A stretch of 64,000 nt of DNA from Bog-756 sp963730685. Its GTDB lineage: Bacteria > Actinomycetota > Acidimicrobiia > Acidimicrobiales > RAAP-2. The translations under genes were made by a program, and so were the position numbers. Positions 26,179-34,826 of this stretch are shown piece by piece; position 1 is the first letter of the stretch, and every line of letters starts with the position of its first letter. The notes beneath the pieces were generated by a model. That model was not told where the DNA came from. It did no database searches and saw only the letters and a list, made by a program, of their open reading frames with translations. The stretch covers positions 496,001-560,000 of the forward strand of contig CAVSSP010000001.1 in the NCBI GenBank assembly GCA_963730685.1, in the 5' to 3' direction.

Positions 26179-29148
26179 ATGGACAAGTTCCTGAGCCTGG
26201 TCATCTCGGGCACGGTCACCGGTGGGATCTATTCGATCATGGCCTCCGGGCTCGTCCTCACCTACACCACGTCGGGCATCTTCAACTTCGCCCAGGGTGC
26301 CATCGCCTTCGCCGTCGCCTACTTCTACTACCAGCTCAACTCGGGTGGGATGCCCATCGTCCCGGCCGCCATCATCTCGATCCTCGTCTTCGCCCCGCTC
26401 ATGGGCTTCGCCCTGGACCGCCTGCTGCTCCGGCGCCTCGGCGAGGCCCCGGTCTACGCCCGGGTGGTCGGCACCATCGGCCTGCTGGTGGCCATCCCCA
26501 ACTTCATGCAGTGGGTGGTCGTCACCATCGGCAACAACATCTTCCACGCCGGGTGGGTGGGCAACAAGGCCGACAACCAGGGACTGTCCACCCCCGGCCT
26601 CGGGCCCACCCCGGCCCATGTGTTCCACGTCATGCAGGGCGTGGCGCTCACCTCGGACCAGCTGGCGGTGTTCTGCGCCGCGCTCATCGCCGCGCTCGTC
26701 TTGTGGGTCGTCCTCCGTCACACCCGGATCGGCCTCGAGATGCGGGCCGTGGTCGACCGGCGTCACCTGGCCGGGCTGAAGGGGGTCAGCGCCTCGAAGA
26801 CATCGGCGGTGGCCTGGGTGCTGACCACGATGTTGGCCGGGCTGGGCGGGATCCTCATCTCCCCGCTGTTCACCCTGGACCCCATCATCTTCACGCTGGT
26901 GGTGCTGGGCTCGCTCGCCGCCGTCGTCCTGGGTGGGCTGCGCTCCGTCCCCATCGCCTTCGTGGGCGGGGTCCTGCTCGGCGTGGTCCAGAACCTGGTG
27001 GCCGGGTACTCGACGGCCTACCCGGGGTTCATCGCCAACCTGAACGGCCTGTCCAGTGCGGTGCCCTACGTGCTGGTCATCCTGCTGGGACTCCTCATCG
27101 GGCGCGACCGTTCCCGCCAGGCCGGATCGATCGCCGAGGACCGACCTCCGAGCGACCACCGGGCCGGCATGTCCCTCCCACGTCGGTGGTGGCCGTGGGT
27201 GGCCTTCGTGTTCATCCTGGTCGGCTACTCGATGCACTGGTTCCCCTCGTGGTTCCAGGCCACCGCCACCGCCCAGACCGTCATCGCCCAGGGACTGGCC
27301 ACCTCGATCATCCTCTTGTCGTTCATCGTGGTGACCGGCATGGGCGGCATGGTGAGCCTGGCGCAGGCCACCTTCGTCACCGCCGGGGGATTCGCGGCCG
27401 GGTGGGCCCTCAACCGGAACTGGGGCATCAACGTCCCCTTCATCGCCTCGCACGGCCAGCTCAACTTCTTCTGGGCCGTGGTGATCGGTGCCGTCGTGGC
27501 CGCGGTCATCGGGGCGCTGATCGCCTGGCCGGCGACACGGCTCGGTGCCGTGTACCTGGCCATCTGGTCACTGGCCGCCTGCCTGTTCTTCAACCTGGTG
27601 CCCTTCGACACCCAGGCCATCGGCAACGGCCAGGCCGGCTGGAACATCCCGAGTCCGACCCTCGACGTGTTCGGCTGGCAGCTCGACTTCGCCAACCTGA
27701 ACGATCAGATCCTGTTGTTCATCGGCGTCTTCGGCCTCATCACCGGGATCATCTGGCTGTTCACGCACTCCGCCACCGGGCGGGCGACACTGGCGGTGCG
27801 CAGTTCGCCGACGGCGGCGATGGCCTCGGGCATCCGGGCCAACCGCAACCGGATCCTCGTCTTCGCGGTGGCGGCGGGGATCGCCGGGATCGGCGGGGTC
27901 ATGCTCAGCCTGTTCTCCTTTGCCGCCTCCAACTCGACGGCGCCACCCCTGGACGGCCTGACGTGGCTGGCGTTCGTCGTGGTCTTCGGGGTGCGGCGTC
28001 CGGCCGGCGCCCTGCTGGCCGGTCTGGCGGTCGCCGCGGGAACCCCGCTGCTGAACCAGCTCACCCACTGGCTCCCCGGCCAGACGCTGAACACGCTCAT
28101 CTCGTCGCCCTACTTCCTCCCCATCCTCTTCGGTCTGGGCGCCATCGCACTGGCCCAGGAGCCGGACGGGATCCTGGCCATGCGGGGAGGCAAGGCGCTG
28201 GCCAAGCGCCGGGCCCGGGCACGCGTCAAGCACGAGGAGGCGACGCCGGTGGCCGAGGGCGGCGGCGGGGCCGTGCCGACGGAGAGCACCCCCGACCTCG
28301 ACGGGGCCGGTGCGCTCTTGCGCTCCCCCCTTCCGACCACCGACCGGCAGCCGGTGTCGCGTGACGCCGCCCTGGCGGTCGAGGGGGTGGTGGCGGGCTA
28401 CGACGACGCCGAGGTGCTGCACGGGGTCGGGCTCGAGCTCCACGCCGGGGAGATCGTGGGCCTGCTCGGAGCCAACGGGGCCGGCAAGTCGTCACTGTGC
28501 GCAGTGATCGCCGGCCTGCTCCGACCGACCGACGGCGCCGTCTATCTGGGCGGCGTGGACCTGACCGGCATGCCGGCCTTCCGGCGGGCCCGTGCCGGGC
28601 TCGACCTGGTGCCCGAAGCCCGTGGCATCTTCCCCGGGCTGACCGTCGAGGAGAACCTGACGCTCGCCCTCCCGGACGAGGATGATCGCCAGCGGGCCTA
28701 CGGCCGCTTCCCGGTGCTGGCCGCCCGTCGCCTGCAGGTGGCGGGCCTCCTCTCCGGCGGTGAGCAACAGATGCTCGGGCTCGCCCCGGCCCTGGCCAGG
28801 CCGCCCAAGGTCTTCGTGGCCGACGAGCCGACCCTGGGACTGGCCCCGTTGGCCGCTGCCGAGGTGATCCGGGCCATCGTCGAGCTCCGCGACGCCGGGA
28901 CTGCGGTGCTCCTCGTCGAGGAGAACGCCGAGAACGCGGTGGCGGTGGCCGACCGGTTGATCTTCATGGAGCTCGGCACCATCACGTGGGAAGGTCCGGC
29001 GACCTCGCTGGACGTGGACCAGCTCTCCGCCGCCTACCTGGGTGGCGGTCGGCAGGCATCGGGGTCGGCGGTCGAGGCCGCGTCGCCTTCCCCGACCGGT
29101 CTCGGCCCCGGGCTGGACGCCCCCAAGGAGTCGACCCCCCTCGGGTAG
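26179..29148 (+). CDS. Fused LivH permease - LivM permease - LivF ATPase
   Basis: One continuous 989-residue frame carries three proteins that are normally separate. Residues 1 to about 310 are a LivH-like permease (opening LVISGTVTGGIYSIMASGL). About 335-670 are a LivM-like permease (MVSLAQATFVTAGGFAAG, then VRSSPTAAMASGIRANR). About 730-960 are a LivF-like ATPase with Walker A GANGAGKSS (764-772), signature LLSGGEQQM (from 857) and Walker B VFVADEPTLGL. Linkers are short and polar (around 315-333 and 672-728), and the tail is Pro/Ser-rich. An in-frame ATG at 27169 has no ribosome site. With LivG and the lipoprotein it completes an importer. Confidence 0.92.
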   Translation: MDKFLSLVISGTVTGGIYSIMASGLVLTYTTSGIFNFAQGAIAFAVAYFYYQLNSGGMPIVPAAIISILVFAPLMGFALDRLLLRRLGEAPVYARVVGTIGLLVAIPNFMQWVVVTIGNNIFHAGWVGNKADNQGLSTPGLGPTPAHVFHVMQGVALTSDQLAVFCAALIAALVLWVVLRHTRIGLEMRAVVDRRHLAGLKGVSASKTSAVAWVLTTMLAGLGGILISPLFTLDPIIFTLVVLGSLAAVVLGGLRSVPIAFVGGVLLGVVQNLVAGYSTAYPGFIANLNGLSSAVPYVLVILLGLLIGRDRSRQAGSIAEDRPPSDHRAGMSLPRRWWPWVAFVFILVGYSMHWFPSWFQATATAQTVIAQGLATSIILLSFIVVTGMGGMVSLAQATFVTAGGFAAGWALNRNWGINVPFIASHGQLNFFWAVVIGAVVAAVIGALIAWPATRLGAVYLAIWSLAACLFFNLVPFDTQAIGNGQAGWNIPSPTLDVFGWQLDFANLNDQILLFIGVFGLITGIIWLFTHSATGRATLAVRSSPTAAMASGIRANRNRILVFAVAAGIAGIGGVMLSLFSFAASNSTAPPLDGLTWLAFVVVFGVRRPAGALLAGLAVAAGTPLLNQLTHWLPGQTLNTLISSPYFLPILFGLGAIALAQEPDGILAMRGGKALAKRRARARVKHEEATPVAEGGGGAVPTESTPDLDGAGALLRSPLPTTDRQPVSRDAALAVEGVVAGYDDAEVLHGVGLELHAGEIVGLLGANGAGKSSLCAVIAGLLRPTDGAVYLGGVDLTGMPAFRRARAGLDLVPEARGIFPGLTVEENLTLALPDEDDRQRAYGRFPVLAARRLQVAGLLSGGEQQMLGLAPALARPPKVFVADEPTLGLAPLAAAEVIRAIVELRDAGTAVLLVEENAENAVAVADRLIFMELGTITWEGPATSLDVDQLSAAYLGGGRQASGSAVEAASPSPTGLGPGLDAPKESTPLG

Positions 29149-29236
29149 GGGGCACCGGGGCCGGCACCGCCGTGGTACCCGGGTTGGCTATAGGATCGTT
29201 GCGGATATTCAAGAACAGCATTCTCGGGAGGGACCC

Positions 29237-30538
29237 ATGCCGGAGGTTGACGACCTCATTCTGATCAGCGTCGACGACCACGTGATCGAGCCGCCCGATC
29301 TCTTCGTCGGCCACCTCGAGGCCAAGTACCAGGACCGGGCGCCGAAGCTGTCCCGGAACGCCGAGGGCTCCGATGTGTGGACGTTCGGCCAGGTGGTCAT
29401 GGAGACGGCGGCCCTCAACGCCGTGGCCGGTCGACCGAAGGAGGAGTACGGCCTCGAGCCCCAGAGCCTCGACGAGGTCCGTCCGGGCTGCTACGACGTG
29501 CACGAACGGGTGAAGGACATGGACGCCGGCGGTGTCCTGGCCTCGATGAACTTCCCCTCGTTCCCCACCTTCACCGCCCGGGTGTTCGCCAGTGACGACG
29601 CCGACCTGTCGCTGGCCCTGGTCCGTGCGTACAACGACTGGCACATCGACGAGTGGTGCGGGGCGTACCCCGAGCGCTTCATCCCGATGGCGGTGCCGGC
29701 CATCTGGGACGCCGAACTGACCGCCGAGGAGATCCGCCGGGTGGCCGCCAAGGGCTGCCACTCGCTCAGCTTCACCGAAAATCCGGCCGCCCTCGGCTAT
29801 CCCAGCTTCCACGACGAGTACTGGGACCCGGTGTGGCGGGCCTGTTGCGACACGGGGACCGTGCTCTCCATCCACCTGGGATCGTCCGGCCGGCTCTCCA
29901 TCCCTGCCGTCGACTCCCCGCCGGACGTGATGATCACCCTGCAGCCCATGAACATCCAGTCCGCCGCGGCCGACCTGCTGTGGTCCCGGGTGCTGAAGAA
30001 CTTCCCCGACCTGCGGGTGGCGCTGTCCGAGGGTGGGACCGGGTGGATCCCCTACTTCCTCTCACGGGTCGACCGGACGTTCGAGATGCACCATGCCTGG
30101 ACGTTGCAGGACTTCGGCGGCCGACTGCCGAGCGAGGTGTTCCGCGAGCACTTCCTGACCTGTTTCATCAGCGACCCGGTGGGCATCCAGCTCCGCGAGC
30201 TCATCGGGATCGACAACATCGCCTGGGAGGCGGACTACCCCCACAGCGACTCGATGTGGCCCGGCGCCCCCGAGGAGTTGGAGGTGGAGTTCACGAGGAA
30301 CGACGTCCCCGACGACCACGTGCGGAAGATGACCCACGAGAACGCCATGCGGTGGTACTCGTTCGACCCCTTCTCCCGCATCGCCAAGGACGAGGCCACC
30401 GTGGGTGCCCTGCGGCACCGGGCCATCGGCCACGACGTGTCGACCATGTCGCGGAGCACCCGGGTCCGCACCGCCGACGAGAAGCTCGAGGGCTACCGCA
30501 CCCGGGCCCGGCGGGCGGTCGCCGCCGCCGGTTCCTGA
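29237..30538 (+). CDS. Amidohydrolase family 2 protein
   Basis: A 433-residue TIM-barrel hydrolase of the ACMSD-like family. It begins LISVDDHVIEPPDLF, the common actinobacterial opening. It contains TGWIPYFLSRVD, as in the 15065 gene, and ends with EADYPHSDSMWPGAPE, where the Asp is the likely base. ATG 29237 has GGGAGG 5 bp upstream. An AT-rich stretch (29186-29225) with TTGGCT, 16 bp, TATTCA and an ATTCTCG element lies just upstream, so it probably has its own promoter rather than being read only from the importer. Confidence 0.9.
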   Translation: MPEVDDLILISVDDHVIEPPDLFVGHLEAKYQDRAPKLSRNAEGSDVWTFGQVVMETAALNAVAGRPKEEYGLEPQSLDEVRPGCYDVHERVKDMDAGGVLASMNFPSFPTFTARVFASDDADLSLALVRAYNDWHIDEWCGAYPERFIPMAVPAIWDAELTAEEIRRVAAKGCHSLSFTENPAALGYPSFHDEYWDPVWRACCDTGTVLSIHLGSSGRLSIPAVDSPPDVMITLQPMNIQSAAADLLWSRVLKNFPDLRVALSEGGTGWIPYFLSRVDRTFEMHHAWTLQDFGGRLPSEVFREHFLTCFISDPVGIQLRELIGIDNIAWEADYPHSDSMWPGAPEELEVEFTRNDVPDDHVRKMTHENAMRWYSFDPFSRIAKDEATVGALRHRAIGHDVSTMSRSTRVRTADEKLEGYRTRARRAVAAAGS

Positions 30539-30554
30539 GCCGACCGGTCCGTCG

Positions 30555-31223
30555 TCACGCTCCCGGCGATGCCTCCCGGGCCCCGTCCGTCTGTGCCCGC
30601 AGCCAGTCGCCCAGGGCGGCGCCGGCGTCGAGCACGTGGGACTCGGTGAGCGTGCGGGCGGTGCCGGCGTCCCCGCGGTCCATGGCCTCCAGCAGGACGG
30701 CATGATCAGCCCGGCTGCGTCGCACCTGCTCGGGAAAGAGCTCGAAGTAATTGTCGGGCACCACCCGCACGGCCTGGCGGAGGTAGGTCAGGAGCCGGGG
30801 CGACCCCGACGCCTGATTGAGTGCCCGGTGGAAGCTCCAGTTGGCCGCCACCACGTCGTCGGCGTCGACGACGGCCCGGGCCAGGGAGTGCAGACCGTCC
30901 AGTTCGGACCGGCTGATCCGCGTCGTCGCCCACTCGGCCGCCTTGCCCGACAGGGTGGCCAGCACGGCGAAATTGTCCACGGCGTCCTCGGGGGTGATCC
31001 CGAGCACGGTGATCCCGCTGCGGGGGGTGACCGACACCAGGCCCTCGTAGGACAGCTCGAGGAGCGCCTCGCGGACCGGGGTCCGACTGGTCCCGAACTC
31101 GAGGGTGAGCCCGTCGAGGTCGATCCTCGACCCGGGCGGAAGACGGCCGGTGAGGATCCGGTCGCGGAGCTCACTGGCGGCCCGGGCCCGCACGGTGCCG
31201 CCGATGGATTTGAAATCTGACAT
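30555..31223 (-). CDS. GntR family regulator (FCD subfamily)
   Basis: A 222-residue regulator with an N-terminal winged helix (LTLEFGTSRTPVREALLELS, recognition helix) and a C-terminal all-helical FCD domain that usually senses an organic acid through a metal. Its ATG at 31223 lies inside a perfect palindrome, ATCTGA-CATA-TCAGAT (31215-31230), which is also the spacer of the divergent operon promoter. TAATAT on the minus strand lies 5 bp before the ATG, so its transcript is probably leaderless. It is the obvious regulator of the operon at 31295-37547 and probably of itself. Confidence 0.9.
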   Translation of the reverse strand: MSDFKSIGGTVRARAASELRDRILTGRLPPGSRIDLDGLTLEFGTSRTPVREALLELSYEGLVSVTPRSGITVLGITPEDAVDNFAVLATLSGKAAEWATTRISRSELDGLHSLARAVVDADDVVAANWSFHRALNQASGSPRLLTYLRQAVRVVPDNYFELFPEQVRRSRADHAVLLEAMDRGDAGTARTLTESHVLDAGAALGDWLRAQTDGAREASPGA

Positions 31224-31238
31224 ATCAGATATTACATT
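31210..31238 (+). promoter_or_regulatory. Promoter with embedded palindromic operator
   Basis: TTGAAA (31210-31215), 17 bp, TACATT (31233-31238) form a good promoter for the LLM operon. The palindrome ATCTGA-CATA-TCAGAT (31215-31230) fills the spacer and also covers the start codon of the divergent gntR. A GntR dimer bound here would block RNA polymerase on both sides. Confidence 0.65.
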
Positions 31239-31294
31239 GCAGCGAGGCGACAGCGCCAGTACCGGGGCGAGCAGGCGCGACGAGGAGGGTGGTG

Positions 31295-32650
31295 ATGGCC
31301 ATGGCCAAGCGGCAGATGTCGTTGGTGGGTTTCATGCAGGCGGGGAGCACGACCGTCTACGCGGGGTCGTGGCGCCATCCTGCCACCGAACACGGATTCC
31401 TGACCGCCAGCTACTACGCCAAGCTGGGGCGGACCCTCGAAGAGGGCTGCTTCGACATGATGTTCTTCGACGACCGGCTGGCCATGCCGGGGATCTACGG
31501 CGGGTCGGTGGCGGACGCCGTCAAGCTGGGCGCCCGACCGGTGAAGCTGGACCTCAGCGTGGTGCTGGGCATCGCCGCCGCCGCCACCGAGCGCATCGGG
31601 TTGGGGGCGACCTACTCCACCACCTACTACTCGCCCTTCCACGTGGCCCGCACCTTCGCCACCCTCGACCACCTCTCGGGCGGACGGGCCGCATGGAACA
31701 TCGTCACGTCGGTCAACGACAGTGAGGCGCAGAACTACGGGTTCAAGGAACACCTCGACCACGACACCCGCTACGACCGGGCCGACGAGTTCCTCGAGGT
31801 GGCGACGGGACTCTGGGACACCTGGGAGGACGACGCCCTGGTGCTCGACCGTGCCAGCGGCATCTTCGCCGACCCCGACAAGGTCCACGAGCTCGACCAC
31901 GAGGGGGCCTGGTTCAGCGCCCGGGGGCCGCTCACCGTTCCGCGGTCCCCACAGGGTCGGCCGGTCCTGCTCCAGGCCGGCTCGTCGGGCCGTGGCCGCG
32001 ACTTCGCCGCCCGGTGGGCCGAGCTCATCTTCACGGGCGACCCCGGTCTCGAGGTGGCCCGTTCGCACTACAAGGACCAAAAAGAGGCCATCGCCGAGGC
32101 GGGGCGGGACCCGCACTCGGTGAAGATGCTGCCCATGGTGTACACGGTCGTGGGCGAGTCGCACGCCCACGCCGAGGAGCGCGAGGAGCTGTTCCTCCAC
32201 TCGCTGGTCGATCCCCAGGCGTCGCTGTGCCTACTCTCCGAGCTGATGAACTACGACTTCTCCGGGCTTCCCCTCGACGCGCCGATCTCCGACGAGCTCA
32301 TCGGATCGGTGTCGGGCATACGGGGCCTGGTCCAGAACCTGAAGACGCACATCGGCGGCGACACCGTCACGCTGGCCGACCTGGCCGGCCACCGGGCCAC
32401 CCTGCTCCAGGGGCCCCGCTTCGTCGGCACCGGTACCGAGGTGGCCGACCAGATGGAGGAGTGGATCGAGGCTGACGCCTGCGACGGGTTCACCGTGGCC
32501 GCCACCCACACCCCGGGTGCCTACGAGGACGTGGTCCGGCTCGTGGTCCCCGAGCTGCAGCGCCGCGGGGTGTTCCGCGACCGGTACACCGGCGAGACCC
32601 TGCGGGACACACTCGGCCTCGGACGACCCGAGGTGGTGCAGCATGCCTGA
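31295..32650 (+). CDS. Flavin-dependent LLM monooxygenase (NtaA/SnaA/DszA type)
   Basis: A 451-residue monooxygenase of the group that uses reduced FMN from a separate reductase: QMSLVGFMQAGSTT at the start, MMFFDDRLAMPG, then LDHLSGGRAAWNIVTS, and LLQAGSSGRGRDFAARWAE, all characteristic of nitrilotriacetate/dibenzothiophene-sulfone/alkane monooxygenases. ATG 31295 is 6 bp from GAGGAGG; GTG codons at 31289 and 31292 are alternatives. The next gene starts inside it (8 bp overlap). It heads a five-gene operon and would do the first oxygenation there. No flavin reductase gene is nearby. Confidence 0.92.
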   Translation: MAMAKRQMSLVGFMQAGSTTVYAGSWRHPATEHGFLTASYYAKLGRTLEEGCFDMMFFDDRLAMPGIYGGSVADAVKLGARPVKLDLSVVLGIAAAATERIGLGATYSTTYYSPFHVARTFATLDHLSGGRAAWNIVTSVNDSEAQNYGFKEHLDHDTRYDRADEFLEVATGLWDTWEDDALVLDRASGIFADPDKVHELDHEGAWFSARGPLTVPRSPQGRPVLLQAGSSGRGRDFAARWAELIFTGDPGLEVARSHYKDQKEAIAEAGRDPHSVKMLPMVYTVVGESHAHAEEREELFLHSLVDPQASLCLLSELMNYDFSGLPLDAPISDELIGSVSGIRGLVQNLKTHIGGDTVTLADLAGHRATLLQGPRFVGTGTEVADQMEEWIEADACDGFTVAATHTPGAYEDVVRLVVPELQRRGVFRDRYTGETLRDTLGLGRPEVVQHA

Positions 32651-33845
32651 CGGTCAGGGACCGCTCCACGGTGTCCGGGTCGTGGACGCGGCGACGCTGG
32701 CGGCCGGGCCGCTGGTGGCCACGGCCATGGGCGAGTTCGGGGCCGACGTCATCAAGGTGGAGCAGCCCGGGGCGGGCGACCCCCTGCGCACCTGGGGCGA
32801 CCGCAAGGACGAGGTCGGACTGGTGTGGAAGAGCATGAGCCGCAACAAGCGGTGCGTGACCCTGGACCTCCGCCAGCCCGACGGCCAGGACCTCTTCCAC
32901 CGCCTGCTCGACGCCAGCGACGTGCTGATCATCAACAACCGACCGAGTGCCATGGCCCGGTGGGGGATCGACTACGAGTCGGTGCACGAGCGCCACCCCC
33001 AGCTGGTGATGCTCCACGTGAGCGGGTACGGCCGGGGCGGCCCGAAGAGCGACAGCCCCGGCTTCGGCACCCTGGCCGAGGCCATGAGCGGCTTCGCCCA
33101 TCTGACCGGGCAGCCCGACGGGCCGCCGACCCTTCCGCCGTTCATGCTGGCCGACGGCGTCGCCGCCCTGGCGGCGACCTACGCCGTGATGATGGCCCTC
33201 TACCACCGCGACGTGCACGGTGGCGGTGGCCAGCTCGTCGACGTCAATCTCATCGAGCCCCTGGCCCGGCTGATCGAATCGTCCACCCTGGCCTACGACC
33301 AGCTCGGCAAGATCACCGGCCGGGTGGGCAACCGGTTCGATGCCAGTGCGCCGCGCAATGCCTACCGGACATCGGACGACAAGTGGCTGGCCATCTCCAG
33401 CGCCTCCCCCAACATTGCCGCCCGTGTCTACCGGGCCATCGACCGCCCCGACCTGGCCGACAACCCCGACTATGTCGATCCCGTCCCCCGCCAGCAGCGG
33501 GCCGCCGAGGTCGACCACCTGGTGGCCGACTGGGTCAGCCGGCGCACGCTGGCCGAGGCCATGGGGGTGTTCGAGCAGGCTTCGGTGGCCGCCGCACCCA
33601 TCTACGACGCCGAGCAGCTGCGGGCCGACGAGCACCTGCGGGCCCGGGGCACCTTCGTGCGGGTCGACGACCCGGATCTGGGTGCCATGACCGTGCAGGC
33701 CCCGGTGGCCGTGCTGACCGAGACGCCCGGACGCATCACCCACCTCGGTCGCCACCTCGGTGCCGACAGCGACGACGTCTTCGGCAACCTGCTCGGCATC
33801 GAACCCGACCGCCTCGCCGCCCTCCGGGCGGCGGGCGTGATCTGA
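32643..33845 (+). CDS. CaiB/BaiF CoA-transferase (family III)
   Basis: A 400-residue family III CoA-transferase: GPLVATAMGEFGADVIKVEQP at the start, SRNKRCVTLDL, and the expected catalytic Asp at D171 in FMLADG. It overlaps the LLM gene by 8 bp and is followed after 21 bp by a CitE-like lyase, so it probably makes the CoA ester that the lyase cleaves. It moves CoA between an acyl-CoA donor and a free acid. Two further members are at 52489 and 59809. Confidence 0.91.
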   Translation: MPDGQGPLHGVRVVDAATLAAGPLVATAMGEFGADVIKVEQPGAGDPLRTWGDRKDEVGLVWKSMSRNKRCVTLDLRQPDGQDLFHRLLDASDVLIINNRPSAMARWGIDYESVHERHPQLVMLHVSGYGRGGPKSDSPGFGTLAEAMSGFAHLTGQPDGPPTLPPFMLADGVAALAATYAVMMALYHRDVHGGGGQLVDVNLIEPLARLIESSTLAYDQLGKITGRVGNRFDASAPRNAYRTSDDKWLAISSASPNIAARVYRAIDRPDLADNPDYVDPVPRQQRAAEVDHLVADWVSRRTLAEAMGVFEQASVAAAPIYDAEQLRADEHLRARGTFVRVDDPDLGAMTVQAPVAVLTETPGRITHLGRHLGADSDDVFGNLLGIEPDRLAALRAAGVI

Positions 33846-33866
33846 CCGCGACCCGAGGAGACAACC

Positions 33867-34826
33867 GTGCCAGAACTCCGTGCCCGTCGATCCGAGCTGG
33901 CCACCCCGGCCAGCAGTGAGCGGATGTGCGAGAAGGCGGCCGGCTCCGGTGCCGACCTGGTCTTCTTGGACCTGGAGGACGCCTGTGCGCCGGTGGCCAA
34001 GGAGGCGGCGCGGGGCACGGCCGTCGCCGCGCTGACCGGCTTCGACTGGGGCCGGACGGTGCGGGCCGTGCGGGTCAACGGCCTCGACACGCCGTGGTGC
34101 CACGGTGACATCATCGAGGTGGTCACCGGGGCGCGCGAATCGCTGGACGTGCTCATCGTGCCGAAGGCCAGATCGGCCCGCGACGTGTGGTGGGTCGACG
34201 TGCTGTTGACCCAGCTCGAGACCAAGCTGGGCCTGACGAAGCGGATCGGGCTCGAGGTGCTGATCGAGGAGGCCGAGGGGCTGGCCAACGCGGCGGAGAT
34301 CGCCCGGGCCAGCGACCGGCTGGAGGCCATCATCTTCGGGGCCGGTGACCTGTCGGCCTCGCTGCGGGCGCGGGTGGACGGCAACTTCGATCCGGTCAGC
34401 GAGTACCCCGGCGACTTCTGGCACTTCGCCCGGGTCCAGGTGCTGACGGCCGCCCGGGGTGCCGGGATCGACGCCATCGACGCCCCCCACCCGGCCTACC
34501 AGGACCCCGACGGGTTCCGACGGTCCGCCGTCCACGCCAGCCTGCTCGGCTTCGACGGCAAGTGGGCCATCCACCCCGACCAGATCGCCATCGCCCACGA
34601 GGTGTTCGCCCCCACCGCCGCCGAGGTCGCCGAGGCCCGCGATTCGATCGAGACGTACCGCCGCTCCGAGGCCGACGGCGTGGGGGCCATCGGCCGGGAC
34701 GGCAAGCTCGTCGACGCCGCCCACATGCGGCTGGCGGAGAATGTGCTGTACAAGGCGTCATTGGGAGACGGGGCGTCATTGGGAGACCGGGCGTCATCGG
34801 CCGACGGGGGCAGCAGTGCCGGGTGA
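33867..34826 (+). CDS. HpcH/HpaI family CoA ester lyase (CitE-like)
   Basis: A 319-residue TIM-barrel lyase of the CitE/malyl-CoA lyase group. RRSELATPASSERM near the start, the acidic DLEDACAP motif with Mg ligands, IVPKA, IEEAEG, the metal Asp in FGAGDLSAS, and GKWAIHPDQI are all visible. It would split a 3-hydroxyacyl-CoA type ester by a retro-Claisen or aldol reaction. The start is GTG 33867 with GAGGAG upstream. The C-terminus has a short tandem repeat (ASLGDGASLGDRASSADG) encoded by 18 bp units, absent from the core family. It overlaps the next gene by 11 bp. Confidence 0.88.
   Translation: MPELRARRSELATPASSERMCEKAAGSGADLVFLDLEDACAPVAKEAARGTAVAALTGFDWGRTVRAVRVNGLDTPWCHGDIIEVVTGARESLDVLIVPKARSARDVWWVDVLLTQLETKLGLTKRIGLEVLIEEAEGLANAAEIARASDRLEAIIFGAGDLSASLRARVDGNFDPVSEYPGDFWHFARVQVLTAARGAGIDAIDAPHPAYQDPDGFRRSAVHASLLGFDGKWAIHPDQIAIAHEVFAPTAAEVAEARDSIETYRRSEADGVGAIGRDGKLVDAAHMRLAENVLYKASLGDGASLGDRASSADGGSSAG
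34755..34808 (+). repeat. Three 18 bp tandem repeats at the 3' end of the lyase gene
   Basis: Two near-identical units (34755-34772, 34773-34790) starting GCGTCATTGGGAGAC and a third degenerate unit (34791-34808) encode repeated ASLGD-like hexapeptides at the C-terminus. The unit keeps the frame and looks like recent slippage. Confidence 0.65.

Noticed and set aside
27169..27171. Separate start of a LivM gene inside the fused transporter
   Set aside because: The in-frame ATG has no ribosome site and there is no stop codon before it, so the fused reading is simpler.
32643..33845. CoA-transferase lacking its catalytic Asp
   Set aside because: The GFGTLAEAMSG stretch looked like a loss compared with YDxxAxxSG in the other two, but the catalytic Asp of the family aligns with LADG (D171), which is present in all three.
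32490..34724. Open frame of 744 codons on the minus strand
   Set aside because: Antisense to the CoA-transferase and the lyase, which have intact motifs and tight overlaps. Low-complexity composition typical of shadow frames.
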